Below, piece by piece: positions 8,378 through 16,411 of a DNA stretch of 64,000 nucleotides (position 1 is the first letter of the stretch; each line of letters begins with the position of its first letter). The position numbers were made by a program, and so were the translations under genes. The notes under the pieces were generated by a model. It did not search any database and had not been told where the DNA came from. It saw only the letters and a program-made list of their open reading frames with translations. This DNA is from Streptomyces venezuelae ATCC 10712 (GTDB lineage: Bacteria > Actinomycetota > Actinomycetes > Streptomycetales > Streptomycetaceae), in the NCBI RefSeq assembly GCF_008639165.1, contig NZ_CP029197.1, forward strand, positions 5,150,001-5,214,000. Direction: 5' to 3'.

Positions 8378-10261
8378 ATGAACAACGGGAAGCCGAACTG
8401 GTGGAGCCGGCCGTCGAGCGCACCGGAGGCGGCACGGATACCCACGCCGCCTCCGGCCGACGAGGTCACGGACGAGGCCACCGCCGTCGGTACCGGTGAC
8501 GTCGACGGCGACTTCCCGCTGCCCGCGCCACGGCCGACGGCGGGCACGGCAGCCACCTCTGACGGGGGCGCCACCGCCGACGGCGAACCCGGCCTGACGC
8601 ATGTCGCCACCCCGGGTGCGCCGGACGCGCCCGATGCCGCCGACTCGACCACCGTGGCCGCGCCGGCCCACCCGGTCGGTTCGGCTGACTCGGCGGGCAC
8701 CGCCGCGGTCGGCCCGGACGTGGCCGAGCCCGCCTCCGTGGAGCCCGCCACCGCCACCGCCTCCGTCGAGGCACCCCCGCCCCCGGCCGCCGTCGCGCTG
8801 ACCAAGGGCGAAATTCCCGTGGACGGTCCTCCGGCGACGGCCGCGCAGGCCGCGCCGCAGCCGCTGCACGCGCCCGACGAGTACCGGACCCCGCCCTACG
8901 GCGAGCCCGGTCCCTGGGCGCCCGCGCCGCCCGTGCAGCGGCCCCCGGCGCCCGTACCGCCGCAGCAGACCCACGTACCCCCGCAGCCCCAGCCGCACGG
9001 TCAGCCCGTGCCCCCGCAGCCTCAGCCGCACGGTCAGCCTGTGCCCTTGCAGCCGCAGCCGCACGGGCAGCCCGGCGCGCCCTGGGTGCAGTACGACCCC
9101 TGGGGAGGCGGCGGGGGGCTTCCGCCCGCGCCCGCCAGGAAGTCCCGCAAGGGGCTCGCCGTCGCCGGGGCGCTCGTCTTCGCGCTCGTCACCGGAGTCA
9201 TCGGCGGCGGCATCGGCGCGTACGTCGAGCGGAACGGCGGGATCACCACCGTCGAACTGCCCCAGGCGGGCTCCGGGGAGACCGACCGCGCCCCGGACAG
9301 CGTCGCCGGCATCGCGGCCAGCGCCCTGCCCGGCGTGGTCACCCTGCACGTCAAGGGCGGTGGCTCCTCCGGCACCGGCACTGGCTTCGTGCTCGACACC
9401 AAGGGCCACATCCTCACCAACAACCACGTCGTCGACGCCGCCGAGTCCTCCAAGGACATCACGGTGACCTTCTCCAGCGGCGAGACCGCCCGCGCCAAGC
9501 TCGTCGGCAAGGACACCGGTTACGACCTGGCCGTCGTCCAGGTCACCGGCGTCTCCGGCCTCAAGCCGCTGCCGCTCGGCAACTCCGACAACGTCCGCGT
9601 CGGCGACCCCGTCGTCGCCATCGGCGCCCCCTTCGACCTCTCCAACACGGTCACCTCCGGCATCATCAGCGCCAAGGAGCGCCCGATCACCGCGGGCGGC
9701 GAGAAGGGCGACGGCAGCGACATCAGCTACGTCGACGCGCTGCAGACCGACGCCCCCATCAACCCCGGCAACTCCGGCGGTCCGCTCCTCGACTCCAAGG
9801 GCCAGGTCATCGGCATCAACAGCGCGATCCGCGCGGCCGGCGGCGGCTCCGGCGAGGGCGAGGGCGGCAGCGCCTCCCAGCCCGGCTCCATCGGTCTCGG
9901 CTTCGCCATACCGATCAACCAGGGCAAGCGCGTCGCCGAGGAGCTCATCAACACCGGCAAGGCCACCCACCCGGTCATCGGTGTGAGCCTCGACATGCAG
10001 TTCAACGGCGACGGCGCCCGCGTCGGCGAGAAGGGCAAGGACGGCTCCGCGTCCGTCACGCCCGGCGGCCCGGCCGCGAAGGCGGGGCTGCTGCCCGGCG
10101 ACGTCATCACCAAGGTCGACGGCCAGCGCGTGCACAACGGCGAGGAGCTGATCGTGAAGATCCGCGCGCACCGCCCCGGCGACCGGCTGGAGCTCACCCT
10201 GACCCGCAACGGCAAAGAGCTGACAAAGACGTTGACGCTCGGCTCCTCGCAGGGCACCTGA
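8378..10261 (+). CDS. htrA: Membrane-anchored HtrA/DegP-type serine protease
   Basis: The product has 627 residues. A cytoplasmic Pro/Ala-rich region of about 260 residues, with a short QPHGQP repeat, precedes one membrane helix (about residues 266-290). A trypsin-like domain follows with His near residue 350 (TNNHVVDA), Asp near 383 (GYDLAVV) and Ser near 466 (NPGNSGGPL). A single PDZ domain (GGPAAKAGLLPGDVITKVDG) ends the protein. It degrades or refolds damaged proteins outside the membrane and may act in the sigma/anti-sigma circuit encoded just upstream. The ATG at 8378 has GGGGAGAGC before it; 78 bp separate it from the anti-sigma gene. Confidence 0.93.
   Translation: MNNGKPNWWSRPSSAPEAARIPTPPPADEVTDEATAVGTGDVDGDFPLPAPRPTAGTAATSDGGATADGEPGLTHVATPGAPDAPDAADSTTVAAPAHPVGSADSAGTAAVGPDVAEPASVEPATATASVEAPPPPAAVALTKGEIPVDGPPATAAQAAPQPLHAPDEYRTPPYGEPGPWAPAPPVQRPPAPVPPQQTHVPPQPQPHGQPVPPQPQPHGQPVPLQPQPHGQPGAPWVQYDPWGGGGGLPPAPARKSRKGLAVAGALVFALVTGVIGGGIGAYVERNGGITTVELPQAGSGETDRAPDSVAGIAASALPGVVTLHVKGGGSSGTGTGFVLDTKGHILTNNHVVDAAESSKDITVTFSSGETARAKLVGKDTGYDLAVVQVTGVSGLKPLPLGNSDNVRVGDPVVAIGAPFDLSNTVTSGIISAKERPITAGGEKGDGSDISYVDALQTDAPINPGNSGGPLLDSKGQVIGINSAIRAAGGGSGEGEGGSASQPGSIGLGFAIPINQGKRVAEELINTGKATHPVIGVSLDMQFNGDGARVGEKGKDGSASVTPGGPAAKAGLLPGDVITKVDGQRVHNGEELIVKIRAHRPGDRLELTLTRNGKELTKTLTLGSSQGT
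8981..9076 (+). repeat. Three 33-bp tandem repeats inside the HtrA gene
   Basis: Three copies (8981-9013, 9014-9046, 9047-9076, the last slightly short) encode PQPQPHGQPVP in the disordered cytoplasmic tail of the protease. Copies differ at a few third positions and one first position. Such arrays change in number easily between strains. Confidence 0.85.
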
Positions 10262-10352
10262 GTGCCATGTGGCGGACACCGCGAGGTACCCGTCCGGCAG
10301 TTTCGGCGGGTACCGTGGACCGGGCCTCTGACCGGCATGAAGGAGCTACTAG

Positions 10353-10808
10353 GTGTTCAGCGACATAGGCGCACTCGAGCTGGTGACGCTCGTGGTCCTC
10401 GCCGTGCTCGTCTTCGGGCCGGACAAGCTCCCGAAGGTCATCCAGGACGTCTCGCGTTTCATCCGGAAGGTCCGCGAGTTCTCCGACAGCGCGAAGCAGG
10501 ACATCCGCAGCGAGCTCGGACCGGACTTCAAGGACTTCGAGTTCGAGGACCTCAACCCCAAGACGTTCCTGCGCAAGCAGATGGAGCAGAACGAGGACCT
10601 CAGGGAGCTCAAGGAGCTGCGCGGCAGCTTCGACCTCAAGAAGGAGATGAACGAGGTCGCCGACGCGGTCCACGGCCGTGAGACGCCCTCGGCCGTCAAC
10701 GGCTCCGCCGGTGCCGTCGCCGCCGCCAACGGCACCCCGGACCTGCTGAAGAAGCAGGACAAGCCGGACACTTCCGAGCGTCCGCCGTACGACTCCGACG
10801 CGACCTGA
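10353..10808 (+). CDS. tatB: Sec-independent protein translocase TatB
   Basis: This 151-residue protein is one of the Tat components that export folded proteins bearing twin-arginine signals. The N-terminus has the family layout: FSDIGALELVTLVVLAVLVFGP as the membrane helix with the Glu and the FGP hinge, then an amphipathic helix (LPKVIQDVSRFIRKVREF), then a charged soluble tail. The GTG start has AAGGAG 10 bases upstream. It follows the HtrA gene by 91 bp and keeps the sigE-rseA-htrA-tatB order. The tail ends in a short Ala/Asn/Ser-rich region. Confidence 0.93.
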   Translation: MFSDIGALELVTLVVLAVLVFGPDKLPKVIQDVSRFIRKVREFSDSAKQDIRSELGPDFKDFEFEDLNPKTFLRKQMEQNEDLRELKELRGSFDLKKEMNEVADAVHGRETPSAVNGSAGAVAAANGTPDLLKKQDKPDTSERPPYDSDAT

Positions 10809-10883
10809 CGACGGGCTGTCACCGACCCGGCGCGTCCCGGTGGCTATCCTCCCTCTGTTGACGGCAACGAGGAGGCGGCCGAG

Positions 10884-11510
10884 ATGGAGACCACGAGTCG
10901 GGTGGAAGGCGTACCGACGGCCCGGCGGACCGCCGAGGGCTATCTGCGCGCGCCCTTCGCCTGGTACGGCCTCGACGAGGCGTTCACCGGGCCGCGTTGG
11001 CTGATGCAGGTCGGCACGGCGGCGGACGGCAGCGTGCAGCACGGCTCGACCGGGCACGGGGAGGCGCCGTCCATAAAGTCGGACGTGAGCACCACGGAGA
11101 AGGAGCGGTTCGCCGTCGTCGTGACGGTGGCCGCGAGCCCCGTACGGCGGACCGGGGACGGCACGGGCGTCCTCGACGCCACGACCGTCTCCTCGGCCGC
11201 CTGGCTGGCCGGCTCGGGGCTGCTCGTGCACACCTGGCCCGCGTCCCTGGACCACGCGATGCGGGACAACTGGCTGGACCAGCAGACGGAGACGGCGTTC
11301 GAACTGGCCGACGACCTCGGCGGGCCGGAGTGGTCGACGCTGTCGCTGCCGGTGGACGGGGTGCCGATGCCGTTCCACTACCGCGAGTCGGAGTTCGGCT
11401 GGGTGCTCGCGGGCTCGGCGGCGGGCGTGCACCTCGGGGCGTACGGGCGGGGGATGAGCGCGTACGGCCTGGGCTTCTCGCAGATCAAGGACCTCGACGC
11501 CTACGCCTGA
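10884..11510 (+). CDS. Conserved Streptomyces protein of unknown function
   Basis: The product has 208 residues, with no membrane segment or signal peptide. I do not recognise a domain. It is rich in aromatic residues in alternating polar and apolar stretches, suggesting a beta-rich fold (for example FAVVVTVAASPVRR and FGWVLAGSAAGVHLGAYG). GAGGAGG lies eight bases before the ATG, so translation is well supported. It is separated from tatB by 75 bp and ends at a clear terminator. A role cannot be assigned from the neighbours. Confidence 0.75.
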   Translation: METTSRVEGVPTARRTAEGYLRAPFAWYGLDEAFTGPRWLMQVGTAADGSVQHGSTGHGEAPSIKSDVSTTEKERFAVVVTVAASPVRRTGDGTGVLDATTVSSAAWLAGSGLLVHTWPASLDHAMRDNWLDQQTETAFELADDLGGPEWSTLSLPVDGVPMPFHYRESEFGWVLAGSAAGVHLGAYGRGMSAYGLGFSQIKDLDAYA

Positions 11511-11522
11511 CGGTACGACGAA

Positions 11523-11544
11523 GGGCGCCCCCTCGGGGGCGCCC
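11523..11544. terminator. Bidirectional terminator between converging genes
   Basis: A perfect 9-bp stem (11523-11531 with 11536-11544, four-base loop) lies between the stop of the unknown gene and the stop of the converging mrp gene. Confidence 0.82.
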
Positions 11545-11556
11545 TCCGTCATGACC

Positions 11557-12690
11557 TCAGAACTTGTTGCGGGGCGTGATGCCCAGGCTCATGCCCGAGA
11601 GGCCTCGCTGGCGGCCGCCGAGCTTGCCGGCGATCGCGCGGAGGGCCGCGCCCGCCGGGGAGTCCGGGTCGGAGAGGACGACCGGCTTGCCGTCGTCGCC
11701 GCCCTCGCGGAGCCGTACGTCGATCGGGATCGAGCCGAGGACCGGGACCGTCGCGCCGGTGGTCTGCGTCAGGCCGTCGGCGACCTTCTGGCCGCCGCCC
11801 GTGCCGAACACGTCGACCATCTCGTCGCAGTGCGGGCACGGCAGGCCCGCCATGTTCTCGACGACGCCGACGATCTTCTGGTGGGTCTGGACGGCGATCG
11901 AACCGGCCCGCTCGGCGACCTCGGCCGCCGCCTGCTGCGGCGTGGTGACGACGAGGATCTCCGCGTTCGGCACGAGCTGCGCGACCGAGATCGCGATGTC
12001 GCCGGTGCCCGGGGGCAGGTCGAGCAGGAGGACGTCGAGGTCGCCCCAGTACACGTCCGCGAGGAACTGCTGGAGCGCGCGGTGCAGCATCGGGCCGCGC
12101 CACACGACCGGCGCGTTGCCGGGGGTGAACATGCCGATGGAGATGACCTTCACGCCGTTCGCCGAGGGCGGCATGATCATGTTCTCGACCTGGGTCGGAC
12201 GGCCGTCCGCGCCCAGCATCCGCGGCACGCTGTGGCCGTAGATGTCGGCGTCCACGACACCGACCTTCAGACCGTCGGCGGCCATCGCCGCGGCCAGGTT
12301 CACGGTGACGGAGGACTTGCCGACGCCACCCTTGCCGGAGGCGACCGCGTACACCCGGGTCAGCGAGCCCGGCTTCGCGAACGGCACCTCGCGCTCGGCG
12401 CTCGTGCCGCGCAGCGCCGCCGCGAGCTCCTTGCGCTGTTCGTCGCTCATCACGTCCAGCGAGACCTCGACGCCGGTGACGCCCTCGACCCGGGAGACGG
12501 CCTCCGTCACCCGCTGGGTGATGGTCTCGCGCATCGGGCAGCCGGAGACGGTCAGGTAGACCGTGACGGCGACCTTGCCGTCCGGTTCGATCTCCACCGA
12601 CTTGACCATGCCGAGCTCAGTGATCGGCTTGTTGATCTCAGGGTCGTTCACCGTCGCCAGTGCTTCGAGCACCGCGTCTTCCGTAGCCAT
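11557..12690 (-). CDS. mrp: Mrp/NBP35-type iron-sulfur carrier ATPase
   Basis: The product has 377 residues. An N-terminal MIP18/DUF59 domain (about residues 1-95) precedes a deviant Walker A P-loop ATPase (SGKGGVGKSS near 118), VVDADIYGHSVPR, DLPPGTGD and the paired cysteines LPCPHCDEM that bind a bridging Fe-S cluster. Homologues hold and transfer Fe-S clusters to target proteins. The ATG at 12690 was chosen by alignment to MATEDAVLEALATVNDPE, the usual family start. It is the last of three minus-strand genes (MgtE-like, DUF1003, Mrp), 44 bp after the DUF1003 stop. Confidence 0.93.
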   Translation of the reverse strand: MATEDAVLEALATVNDPEINKPITELGMVKSVEIEPDGKVAVTVYLTVSGCPMRETITQRVTEAVSRVEGVTGVEVSLDVMSDEQRKELAAALRGTSAEREVPFAKPGSLTRVYAVASGKGGVGKSSVTVNLAAAMAADGLKVGVVDADIYGHSVPRMLGADGRPTQVENMIMPPSANGVKVISIGMFTPGNAPVVWRGPMLHRALQQFLADVYWGDLDVLLLDLPPGTGDIAISVAQLVPNAEILVVTTPQQAAAEVAERAGSIAVQTHQKIVGVVENMAGLPCPHCDEMVDVFGTGGGQKVADGLTQTTGATVPVLGSIPIDVRLREGGDDGKPVVLSDPDSPAGAALRAIAGKLGGRQRGLSGMSLGITPRNKF

Positions 12691-12734
12691 ACCGACGATG
12701 GTACGGCGCCGACCACCGGCCCATGAAAGGGCTG

Positions 12735-13304
12735 TCAACGGTCGGGTACGTCACGTCCGTGCGCGTCGCCCGACGGGAATAGATCCCGGCGCTCCTCCAG
12801 CTCCTTGATCAGGTCCTGGAGTTCGGACCGGATCCAGTCGCGGGTGGCCACCTCGCCGAGGCCCATCCGGAGCGCCGCGATCTCCCGCGTCAGGTACTCG
12901 GTGTCGGCGATCGACCGCTCGTTCTGCTTCCGGTCCTGTTCGAGATTGACCCGGTCCCGGTCGTCCTGCCGGTTCTGGGCGAGCAGGATCAGCGGCGCCG
13001 CGTACGAGGCCTGGAGGGACAGCGCGAGCGTCAGGAAGATGAACGGGTACTCGTCGAACTTGAGCGCGCCGGGCGCGAAGATGTTCCAGAGGACCCAGAC
13101 GACGATCGTCAGGGTCATCCAGACCAGGAACCGGCCCGTCCCCAGGAAGCGGGCGATCCGCTCCGAGAGCCGGCCGAAGGCCTCGGGGTCGTACTCCGGG
13201 AGCAGCCTGGCCCGCCGCTCGCGCGGCAGGTCGAGCCGGATGCGGGGGCCCGGCCGGTCGCGCTCCCGGTCCCGCTCGCGGTCCTGCGTGCGCTCAGCCG
13301 CCAT
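12735..13304 (-). CDS. DUF1003 membrane protein
   Basis: The product has 189 residues. An N-terminal run of Arg/Asp/Glu is followed by a DUF1003 core with two hydrophobic segments (TGRFLVWMTLTIVVWVLWN and a second from YPFIFLTLALSLQASYAAPLILL), then a charged coiled-coil-like C-terminus. The biochemical role of DUF1003 is not known. Its start lies 11 bp inside the end of the upstream MgtE-N/CBS gene, so the two are coupled and may work together in Mg2+ or divalent-ion handling (inference). Confidence 0.87.
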   Translation of the reverse strand: MAAERTQDRERDRERDRPGPRIRLDLPRERRARLLPEYDPEAFGRLSERIARFLGTGRFLVWMTLTIVVWVLWNIFAPGALKFDEYPFIFLTLALSLQASYAAPLILLAQNRQDDRDRVNLEQDRKQNERSIADTEYLTREIAALRMGLGEVATRDWIRSELQDLIKELEERRDLFPSGDAHGRDVPDR

Positions 13305-14577
13305 GCCCGGCCCCCTCCTCGTGGAACTCGGTCTCCCGCCAGTCGTCCGGCAGCAGGTGGTCGAGCACGTCGTCGACGGTGACCGCGCCGAGCAGCGAAC
13401 CGCTCTCGTCGACCACGGGCGCGGCGACCATGTTGTACGCGGCGAGATAGCTGGTGACGGCCGGCAGCGGGGTGTCCGGGCCGAGCGGCGGCAGATCGCT
13501 GTCGACGAGCGAGCTGACCAGCGTGAACGGCGGATCGCGGAGCAGCCGCTGGAAGTGCACGGTGCCCAGGTACTTGCCGGTCGGCGTCTCGTCCGGCGGC
13601 CGGCACACGTACACCTGGGCGGCGAGCGCCGGCGACAGGTCCTGCTGCCGGACCCGGGCCAGCGCGTCCGCGACCGTCGCGTCGGGGCGCAGCACGATCG
13701 GCTCGGTCGTCATCAGACCGCCCGCGGTGCGCTCCTCGTACGCCAGGAGGCGGCGGACGTCGGCGGCGTCGTCCGGCCGCATCAGGGTCAGCAGCCGCTC
13801 CTGGTCCTCCTCCGGCAGCTCGGACAGCAGGTCGGCCGCGTCGTCCGGGTCCATCGCCTCCAGGACGTCAGCCGCCCGCTCCTCCTTCAGCTTGCCGAGG
13901 ATCTCGATCTGGTCGTCCTCCGGCAGCTCTTCGAGGACGTCGGCGAGCCGGTCGTCGTCGAGCGCGGCCGCGACCTCGGCGCGCCGCTTGGGGGAGAGGT
14001 GGTGCAGGGCGTTGGCGAGGTCGGCGGGGCGCAGCTTCTCGAAGGTGGCGACCAGGTTCTCGGCGCCCTGCCCGTGCTCCTCCAGGGAGAAGCCGGTGAC
14101 CCCCGACCACTCGACGGTCAGCGTCTCGCCCTTGCGGCTCAGCACCCCGCCCTTCCCCTTGCGGACGAAGACCTTGTCGATCTCCCAGTCCCGCCGGGCG
14201 GGCAGCTGCTGGATGGCGACGTCGAGGACGGTGACCTCCTCGCCCTCCTGCCCGCCGGGCCCCACGAGACGGACGCGGCGGTCGAGGAGTTCGCCGAGGA
14301 CCAGCCGCTCGGTGGGGCGCTGCTCGAAGCGGCGCATGTTGACGACGCCGGTGGTGATGACCTGGCCGGACTCGACCCCCGTGATCCGGGTCATCGGCAC
14401 GAACACCCGGCGGCGGCTGAGGACCTCCACGACCATGCCGAGCAGCCGGGGCGGCCTGCGGCCGACCCGCAGCATCGCCACCAGGTCGCTGACCCGGCCG
14501 ACCTGGTCGCCGACGGGGTCGAAGACGGGAACCCCCGCGAGGTGGGAGACGAAGATCCGGGGGGCGCCTGCCGCCAT
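13294..14577 (-). CDS. PRC-barrel, MgtE-N and CBS-pair regulatory protein without transporter domain
   Basis: The product has 427 residues. The first 170 contain PRC-barrel-like stretches (FVSHLAGVPVFDPVGDQVGRV and a repeat of that fold). A superhelical MgtE intracellular N domain follows (repeated LPEDDQIEILGKL-type helices), then two CBS motifs (AGGLMTTEPIVLRPDATVADAL and a second ending in LGAVTVDDVLDHL). The membrane channel part of MgtE is absent, so this is a soluble sensor or regulator and not a complete Mg2+ transporter. GAGGAGG lies eight bases before the ATG. DUF1003 and Mrp follow on the same strand. Confidence 0.88.
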   Translation of the reverse strand: MAAGAPRIFVSHLAGVPVFDPVGDQVGRVSDLVAMLRVGRRPPRLLGMVVEVLSRRRVFVPMTRITGVESGQVITTGVVNMRRFEQRPTERLVLGELLDRRVRLVGPGGQEGEEVTVLDVAIQQLPARRDWEIDKVFVRKGKGGVLSRKGETLTVEWSGVTGFSLEEHGQGAENLVATFEKLRPADLANALHHLSPKRRAEVAAALDDDRLADVLEELPEDDQIEILGKLKEERAADVLEAMDPDDAADLLSELPEEDQERLLTLMRPDDAADVRRLLAYEERTAGGLMTTEPIVLRPDATVADALARVRQQDLSPALAAQVYVCRPPDETPTGKYLGTVHFQRLLRDPPFTLVSSLVDSDLPPLGPDTPLPAVTSYLAAYNMVAAPVVDESGSLLGAVTVDDVLDHLLPDDWRETEFHEEGAGHGG

Positions 14578-14860
14578 GCCACGCGCCTCCTCGGTGCCGC
14601 ACGATTCGAGTCATTGCAGAGTCATTGCAGAGCTTTGCCTGGTTCAGGCTAGCCCGTGCCGTTCCGCACCGCCCTGGAAGTGCCTCCGTACGGCTGCCGC
14701 AGGGCGCGCCACCCGGCCCGGGTACGCTGCGGACTGCCGTCCCCACCGGCACGCCGGCCCTCCCCGCCCGGCAGAACAGCCAGAACAGACGGCCGCCGCC
14801 CGGGAATCCCGTACGCGCCACGGCCGGGCACCCCCCCCACGACTCCGAGAGGCAGCGCAG

Positions 14861-15655
14861 GTGACCGTTCGCACCCCGTCATCGCGTACCCCGTCAGCCG
14901 CACGTGTCGTCCCGGCCGTGCGCCTCCGCAGAGCCGTCGCGCCGCTCGCGCTCTGCGCCGGTCTCGCCGTGGGGCTCAGCGCCTGCGCCGCGGACCCGGA
15001 CGAGGGGACCAACGGGGTCGGGAAGCTCTCCCCCGCCGAGATCGAGGGCAAGGCGCGGTCCGTGGCCGGCTCGGCGAAGGCGGTCCGGCTCGCCGGCACC
15101 CTGGTCAGCAAGGGCGACACCTTCAAGCTGAACATGCGGCTGAAGCCCGAGGGCGCCACCGGCTCGGTGACGACGAAGAACAGCACCTTCGAGCTGCTGC
15201 GGGTCGGCGACGCGCTCTATCTGAAGGCCGACGCGGGCTTCTGGTCGCACGCCGCCCCCGGCGGCGACGAACCGTCGGAGGCGGACTCCGAGGCGGCCGA
15301 CAAGCTCGACGACAAGTACGTGAAGGTGCCGCAGGGCGACCCCTCGTACAAGCAGCTGCGCGGCTTCACGGACATGCGGCTGCTGCTCGGCGGGCTGATC
15401 GGTCTGCACGGGGAGAAGGTCAAGGGCGACCGGGACCAGATCGGCGGGATCCGCACGGTCAAGGTGAAGGGCGGCGCGGACGGCGAGGGCGGCACCCTCG
15501 ACGTGGCCCTGGAGGGCTCCCCGTACCCGCTGCAGTTCGCCCGGGGCGGGGGAGCGGGCGTCGTGGTGCTCTCCGAGTGGGACAAGGACTTCCCGCTGGC
15601 CGCCCCCTCGGCCGAGGAGACCCTCGACTACGGCAAGCAGCTGCCCCGCGGCTGA
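14861..15655 (+). CDS. Secreted lipoprotein, LppX/LprG-like
   Basis: The product has 264 residues. A basic N-terminus and hydrophobic stretch end in a lipobox (GLSAC, about residues 40-44), so it should be lipid-anchored outside the membrane. The mature part begins with a helix (LSPAEIEGKARSVAGSAKAVRLAG), then alternating strands typical of the LppX_LprAFG-like U-shaped beta fold used to carry lipids in mycobacteria. A second protein in this window (54890-55723) has the same layout. The GTG has GAGAGG about eight bases upstream. Its 3' end has been copied in tandem behind the gene. Confidence 0.82.
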   Translation: MTVRTPSSRTPSAARVVPAVRLRRAVAPLALCAGLAVGLSACAADPDEGTNGVGKLSPAEIEGKARSVAGSAKAVRLAGTLVSKGDTFKLNMRLKPEGATGSVTTKNSTFELLRVGDALYLKADAGFWSHAAPGGDEPSEADSEAADKLDDKYVKVPQGDPSYKQLRGFTDMRLLLGGLIGLHGEKVKGDRDQIGGIRTVKVKGGADGEGGTLDVALEGSPYPLQFARGGGAGVVVLSEWDKDFPLAAPSAEETLDYGKQLPRG

Positions 15656-15827
15656 GCGGGGCCCCTCGACCACGGCAGGCAGCGGCCTGGGGGCTGAGTG
15701 GTGGGGCCCCTCGACCACGGCAGGCAGCGGCCTGGGGGCTGAGCGGGGCCCTCGACCACGGCAGGCGGCCGCCCGGGCTGAGCGGGGCCCTCGACCACGG
15801 CAGGCGGCCGCCCGGGCTGAGCGGGGT
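15621..15827 (+). repeat. Tandem repeats derived from the 3' end of the preceding gene
   Basis: Five copies begin with CCCTCGAC at 15621, 15663, 15708, 15749 and 15788 (spacing 42, 45, 41 and 39 bp) and end with GGCTGAGCGGGG or a close variant. The first copy is the last part of the lipoprotein coding sequence including its TGA; the other four lie behind the stop. Copies two to three and four to five form two more similar pairs. The array fills the gap to a converging gene. Confidence 0.9.
15644..15661. terminator. Hairpin over the lipoprotein stop codon
   Basis: CCCCGC (15644-15649) pairs with GCGGGG (15656-15661) around a six-base loop that contains the start of the TGA. Weaker versions recur in the following repeat copies, so the repeat array may act as a multi-hairpin terminator between converging genes. 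Confidence 0.5.
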
Positions 15828-15882
15828 CCCGACGCGATCGGCGTCCCGGTCGGCCCGGCCCCGGCCCCGGTCCCGCTCGCGG

Positions 15883-16386
15883 TCAGCGCCGGCGCTTGAG
15901 CAGCAGCTTCGGGAGGCCGGCCGGGACCGGCTCGCGGGTGACGGCCGCCGAAGGCAGCGGTACGGCCGCCAGGGAGCCGTCCGGCAGCTCCGTGGTCGAC
16001 GAGCGGGGGTCGAGCCGCAGCACCCGGCATTCGCGGGCCCAGCGGTCCGTCATGGCCTCGCCGTCGGGCGCGTTGAGCCGCTTGCCCTTCAGCTCGGCGA
16101 CGGCCGCGTCCCACTCCTCGGTGCCGTGCGCCAGCTCGCGCACGGCGGCCGTCCAGGCGACAAGCCGGCCGCCCTTGTCCTTGCTGCGGACGGTGACCTC
16201 GGCCGTACCGCCGTCGACGAGTCCCGGCAGGGGCTGCTCGCCGGGCCCGTCGCCGACGACGAACGCGGCGCCGTCGGACCACACGTGCCAGAGCGCGCGG
16301 GCCGGGCCGGTGCCGCGCACCCACACCAGGCCGGACTTCTTGGTGGCCTCCTCGACGAGGGCGGACCCGAGCAGCTCTTCTGTCAT
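15883..16386 (-). CDS. Conserved actinobacterial protein, possibly a split-barrel flavin-binding fold
   Basis: The product has 167 residues and no signal or membrane segment. The pattern of short strands (GLVWVRGTGPARALWHVWSDGAAFVVGDG and a central VTVRSKDKGGRLVAWTAAVREL, each quoted as a landmark) recalls pyridoxamine-phosphate-oxidase-like split barrels, but I cannot confirm this. A basic C-terminus (LLLKRRR) ends it. The ATG has no strong ribosome-binding site. It lies 25 bp before corA on the same strand and may be its co-transcribed partner. Confidence 0.7.
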   Translation of the reverse strand: MTEELLGSALVEEATKKSGLVWVRGTGPARALWHVWSDGAAFVVGDGPGEQPLPGLVDGGTAEVTVRSKDKGGRLVAWTAAVRELAHGTEEWDAAVAELKGKRLNAPDGEAMTDRWARECRVLRLDPRSSTTELPDGSLAAVPLPSAAVTREPVPAGLPKLLLKRRR

Positions 16387-16411
16387 GTCCCGAAGCCTAG
16401 CGGCCGGGCGG

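Noticed and set aside
15621..15827. CRISPR array or mobile-element terminal repeats
   Set aside because: All units are direct tandem copies of the preceding gene end, without spacers, target-site duplications or a transposase.
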